Assembly (NCBI GenBank): GCA_017542695.1
Contig: JAFXWT010000365.1
Location: 1 to 34,648, forward strand
Origin: Clostridia bacterium
GTDB lineage: Bacteria > Bacillota_A > Clostridia > Oscillospirales > CAG-272
Direction: 5' to 3'
Length of the DNA: 34,648 nt
The notes beneath the pieces were generated by a model. The model was not told the origin of the DNA. It saw only the letters and a list, made by a program, of their open reading frames with translations, and did not search any database. Position 1 is the first letter of the stretch, and each line of letters starts with the position of its first letter. Made by a program: the position numbers and the translations under genes. Shown piece by piece: positions 31,817 through 34,648 of the stretch.

Positions 31817-32968
31817 ATGAGAATAACAAACGACGTCGTTTACGTCGGCGTGAACGACAAAACCATAGATCTTTTTGAAGGTCACTACAAAGTCCCGCGC
31901 GGCATGGCGTATAATTCCTATGTCGTCCTCGACGAAAAGACAGCCGTCATGGACACCGTCGACGCGCGATTTTGCGACGAATGGCTTGAAAACATCGCAA
32001 AAGAGCTCGGCGGCAGACGTCCCGACTATCTCGTCGTTCAGCACATGGAGCCCGACCACTCGGCGAACATCTTGAATTTTCTTGACAAATATCCCGCCGC
32101 AAAGGTTGTGACAAACGCCAAAGCCGCAGCGATGATAAATAATTTCTTCGGCGTCGATATTTCAGGCAGAGCGGTCATCGTCGAAAACGGCGGAACGTTC
32201 GCGCTCGGCAGACGCACGCTTACGTTTGTTTTCGCGCCGATGGTGCATTGGCCCGAGGTTATGATGACGTACGACGACACGGATAAAATACTTTTTTCCG
32301 CCGACGCGTTCGGCAAATTCGGCGCGCTCGACGCGGACGAACCGTGGGACGACGAGGCGCGACGCTACTATATCGGCATCGTCGGCAAATACGGCGCGCA
32401 GGTGCAGGCGGTGCTGAAAAAAGCCGCCGAGCTCGATATCGAAAAAATATGCCCGCTCCACGGTCCCATACTTGCGGAAAACCTTGCTCATTATATACAT
32501 CTGTATAATATATGGTCGTCATATGAGGTCGAAAGCGAGGGGATAGTCGTCGCGTACACGTCGGTCTACGGCAACACGAAACGCGCGGCACTGGCGACGG
32601 CGGACAAGCTCCGCGAATGCGGCGCGGAGGTAAAAGTTTACGATCTCGCCCGCTCGGATATGGCTCACGTCGTCGCAGAGGCGTTCAGATACGGCAAGCT
32701 CGTCCTTGCGACGACGACGTACAACGGTGATATTTTCCCCTATATGCGCGAGTTTATCGACTGCCTTGTCGAGCGCGGATACAAAAACCGCACCGTCGCG
32801 TTCATTGAAAACGGCTCGTGGGCGCCCGTCGCCGCAAAGGTGATGAAAGAGCGCCTCGCCGCGTGCAAAAACCTCACGCTTATCGAGCCCGTCGTCAGCA
32901 TAAAGTCGGGAGTAAAAACGGAAAACGAAGCGCAGATCGCCGCCGTCGTCACCGAACTTACGAAATAA
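31817..32968 (+). CDS. Flavodiiron protein (FprA / rubredoxin:oxygen oxidoreductase type)
   Basis: The 383-residue protein has a metallo-β-lactamase-like diiron domain (about 1-240). The iron ligands are complete: H76-x-E78-x-D80-H81, H144, D163 and H215. It also has a flavodoxin-like FMN domain (about 245-383), where AYTSVYGNTKR binds the phosphate. This family reduces O2 to water, or nitric oxide to N2O, protecting anaerobes. There is no fused rubredoxin or flavin reductase domain, so electrons must come from separate proteins. The ATG at 31817 has GGAGGAG upstream; the longer frame to 31688 runs through the repeat-like region. A strong terminator follows. Confidence 0.94.
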   Translation: MRITNDVVYVGVNDKTIDLFEGHYKVPRGMAYNSYVVLDEKTAVMDTVDARFCDEWLENIAKELGGRRPDYLVVQHMEPDHSANILNFLDKYPAAKVVTNAKAAAMINNFFGVDISGRAVIVENGGTFALGRRTLTFVFAPMVHWPEVMMTYDDTDKILFSADAFGKFGALDADEPWDDEARRYYIGIVGKYGAQVQAVLKKAAELDIEKICPLHGPILAENLAHYIHLYNIWSSYEVESEGIVVAYTSVYGNTKRAALATADKLRECGAEVKVYDLARSDMAHVVAEAFRYGKLVLATTTYNGDIFPYMREFIDCLVERGYKNRTVAFIENGSWAPVAAKVMKERLAACKNLTLIEPVVSIKSGVKTENEAQIAAVVTELTK

Positions 32969-32979
32969 TGAAAAAACAC

Positions 32980-33010
32980 AAAAAGTCCGCGGAATTTCCG
33001 CGGACTTTTT
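32980..33010. terminator. Bidirectional terminator after the flavodiiron gene
   Basis: A perfect 13-bp stem (32980-32992 with 32998-33010, loop AATTT) has A and T tracts at its ends, so it can act for both convergent genes. Confidence 0.9.
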
Positions 33011-33019
33011 GCACTTGAA

Positions 33020-33065
33020 AAGGAGAGGAACTATTATGAATAAAAGGGAACTTTCCGGAATTTGA
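33020..33065 (+). other. Strong ribosome binding site with a 9-codon ORF, possibly a gene-start remnant
   Basis: AAAAGGAGAGG (about 33018-33028) lies 7-8 bases before ATG 33036, which opens a 9-codon frame (MNKRELSGI) ending at 33065. The frame overlaps the 3' end of the convergent gene. It may be the broken start of a deleted gene, or a chance match. Confidence 0.3.
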
Positions 33066-34648
33066 CAAACTCGCCTTTTGAGTTTATTTGGCACGTATAG
33101 TAATCATTTGTTTTTACGATGCGCGAGCCGTTGCTTGTAAACACGTCCATTTTCAACAGGACAACGTCCTTTTCATCATCAATGAAAAGTATCTGGAAAT
33201 AATCGTATGCGGGATCGTTTATAACAACGGTCTTTTCGCCGGTTTTTATGTTGTAGCGAATTAGTTTTCCACCCGAAACACTGACGGTGTCGTCTTTTGA
33301 CAAATTAAAGTTTTTCCCGATCGAAACGTTTTCACGTTTGTAATAGTAGAAATATTCGTCGCTGATATAAACCATATTTGCTTGTCTGCCCGTCTTTTCG
33401 ATAATATTATCGACGATCACATCTTTTTCGCCGTTCGGCTTGATCAAAACCACATTCGTTTTGTCGCCGACGGTTTCGTACATGATCGCGCCATCATCTG
33501 TATCGAACACCGGCGTTTGCATCAGAGCGCCCGTTTCCTCAAACGTCTTGAAATCATCGGTCGTATAATAGAATTTATGCGGCGATCCTTTGACTTCAAA
33601 ATAGACTTTTCCGTCTCTTGCGCAGTAAAGCTCTATCTGCCGACCAATCAATAATTGAGCCGCTTCGACATCGGGCGTGAGATCGACAAGCTCCTTTGAG
33701 AATATGTCGAACTTGTAAAATCTGATCGCTCCGCTTTCGGTTTTGTACTTGAAATAAAGCGTGTCGCCGTTAGCCATAAAATTGTTGATTCTGATCTTCG
33801 GCACCTCGCACGTTGCGGGTTCATCAAAGTTGTAAAGGATATCATACTCGCCGCGATCTTTATCGAGCGAGACTTCAAGCCGCAGATCGCCGCCGAATTC
33901 ATCGCACGAATATATCTCCTGGAAAAACACAAAATAGAATCTCGAATTGATAAAAACAGGCGTCACGTCGTCCGTTCCCGTGTATTTTGCATACGGATCG
34001 CATATCATTGCCGCGGGGCAAGTCGTCTTAACTTCTTTTCCGTCGAAAACAGTGTGATTGCAGTTCGGATCGGTGCAAAGAGCGCGGAATTTTCCGTCCG
34101 GCTTGAAATAATACGAAAAGTACTCATATCTTAACATTTCGGCAAATTCAAAGGAATACACGGCGTATTTCGTTTCAACGGCATGATTGCTTCCCAGAGA
34201 ATATCCGTATTGCTCAAAAGTTTCCTTCAGTTCGTCGTTGTAATCTATGTCGTTTACAACAGGCGTGATATTGACAAAGTTGCCTGCGCCGTCGATGTCG
34301 CACGTTGCGATCGTGTAGCGGTTTGCAAAGTTCATAACGTCCTGCCCCATTTGATTTTTGCTCGTCATGACAAACAAGACTTCCGCGCTGAGCAAAACCT
34401 TTCCGTTTTCCTCATCAATGTAGAGTATCCCGGGTTGGTCGATCATAATATTGTCGAGAACGGCGGTGTTCGGACAACGGATATCGTTTTCGTCAACTGT
34501 CGTTTTGTAATTGTCGAACGTCGGTTTTTGCGTCGTCGTCGCTGTTTTGTTGTAAACGACAGGACCTTTAACGACGAGATAAACGAGTTTTGACGAATGA
34601 TCGATGAAATATGTCGACGTATCGTTATACGATACTCCGTCGTCGATC
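33034..34648 (-). CDS. Large extracytoplasmic-type protein of unknown function, 5' end cut by the window
   Basis: The frame stays open from the stop at 33034 to the last base of the window, giving at least 537 codons. The internal ATG at 34446 is therefore not the true start. The sequence is β-rich, with repeated short strands such as GDTLYFKYKT, DGKVYFEVKG and DDGAIMYET, suggesting a propeller-like fold. A cysteine cluster, CTDPNCNH followed by TCPA, recurs in uncharacterised secreted proteins of Clostridia. A signal peptide or lipobox is expected upstream but is outside the window. No enzymatic motif is recognised. Codon use is more AT-rich than in the flavodiiron gene. Confidence 0.7.
   Translation of the reverse strand, partial: IDDGVSYNDTSTYFIDHSSKLVYLVVKGPVVYNKTATTTQKPTFDNYKTTVDENDIRCPNTAVLDNIMIDQPGILYIDEENGKVLLSAEVLFVMTSKNQMGQDVMNFANRYTIATCDIDGAGNFVNITPVVNDIDYNDELKETFEQYGYSLGSNHAVETKYAVYSFEFAEMLRYEYFSYYFKPDGKFRALCTDPNCNHTVFDGKEVKTTCPAAMICDPYAKYTGTDDVTPVFINSRFYFVFFQEIYSCDEFGGDLRLEVSLDKDRGEYDILYNFDEPATCEVPKIRINNFMANGDTLYFKYKTESGAIRFYKFDIFSKELVDLTPDVEAAQLLIGRQIELYCARDGKVYFEVKGSPHKFYYTTDDFKTFEETGALMQTPVFDTDDGAIMYETVGDKTNVVLIKPNGEKDVIVDNIIEKTGRQANMVYISDEYFYYYKRENVSIGKNFNLSKDDTVSVSGGKLIRYNIKTGEKTVVINDPAYDYFQILFIDDEKDVVLLKMDVFTSNGSRIVKTNDYYTCQINSKGEFVKFRKVPFYS

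Noticed and set aside
1..34648. CRISPR arrays, phage genes, toxin-antitoxin or defence islands
   Set aside because: No regularly spaced repeats, integrases, transposases or recognisable defence genes were found on either strand.

Overview
This window looks like a chromosomal segment of a Gram-positive member of the Clostridia (Bacillota), probably an uncultured gut-type lineage. The signs are a T-box leader in front of an ABC importer, strong AGGAGG-type ribosome binding sites, sigma-A promoters with an almost invariant 17-base spacer, many U-tract terminators, a YitT protein, a flavodiiron protein, and small lipoproteins. Base composition is moderately GC-rich in most genes. It is clearly AT-rich in the first gene after the rRNA, and somewhat AT-rich in a few lipoprotein or membrane genes. 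I see no transposase, phage gene or CRISPR array.

Layout. 1-306: the 3' end of a 23S rRNA gene and its terminator, with no 5S gene between them. 362-1402: an AT-rich AlkZ-like DNA glycosylase gene. 1485-3213: alanine racemase and a HAD hydrolase. 3422-5822: a monoacylglycerol-lipase-like hydrolase and glycerol kinase. 5942-13230: an apparent operon of a lipid kinase, an ABC-2 ATPase and permease, a GldG-like protein, a DUF4340 protein and a lipoprotein. 13272-16269 (minus strand): an ECF S component with its own leader, a DUF3842 protein, an esterase and a second lipoprotein. 16440-16812: tRNA-Gly(GCC) followed by a pile of hairpins. 16806-18058: a small XRE regulator divergent from a one-pass membrane protein, with a palindrome across both promoters. 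18173-21227 (minus strand): a TrpXYZ/PF04392-type ABC importer behind a T-box. 21329-22933: a membrane-fused spermidine-synthase-like protein. 22986-31657: an aromatic amino acid operon. 31817-32968: a flavodiiron protein. 33034 to the window end: a large protein of unknown function, cut at its 5' end.

The aromatic block encodes DAHP synthase, AroB, an AroE-AroK fusion, AroA, AroC, chorismate mutase-prephenate dehydratase and prephenate dehydrogenase. This is nearly the whole route to phenylpyruvate and 4-hydroxyphenylpyruvate. Only 3-dehydroquinate dehydratase is absent from the window. In front of pheA I see a consensus promoter, a 26-codon leader ORF with a Phe-Tyr-Tyr-Phe run, an alternative pairing and an intrinsic terminator. 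That is the layout of a ribosome-mediated attenuator, which is notable in a genome that also uses T-boxes.

Other RNA-level control is suggested by the T-box of the ABC importer, whose specifier and acceptor-pairing base disagree, and by a promoter-leader-terminator arrangement in front of the ECF S component. All functional calls come from reading motifs by eye; no database search was possible.
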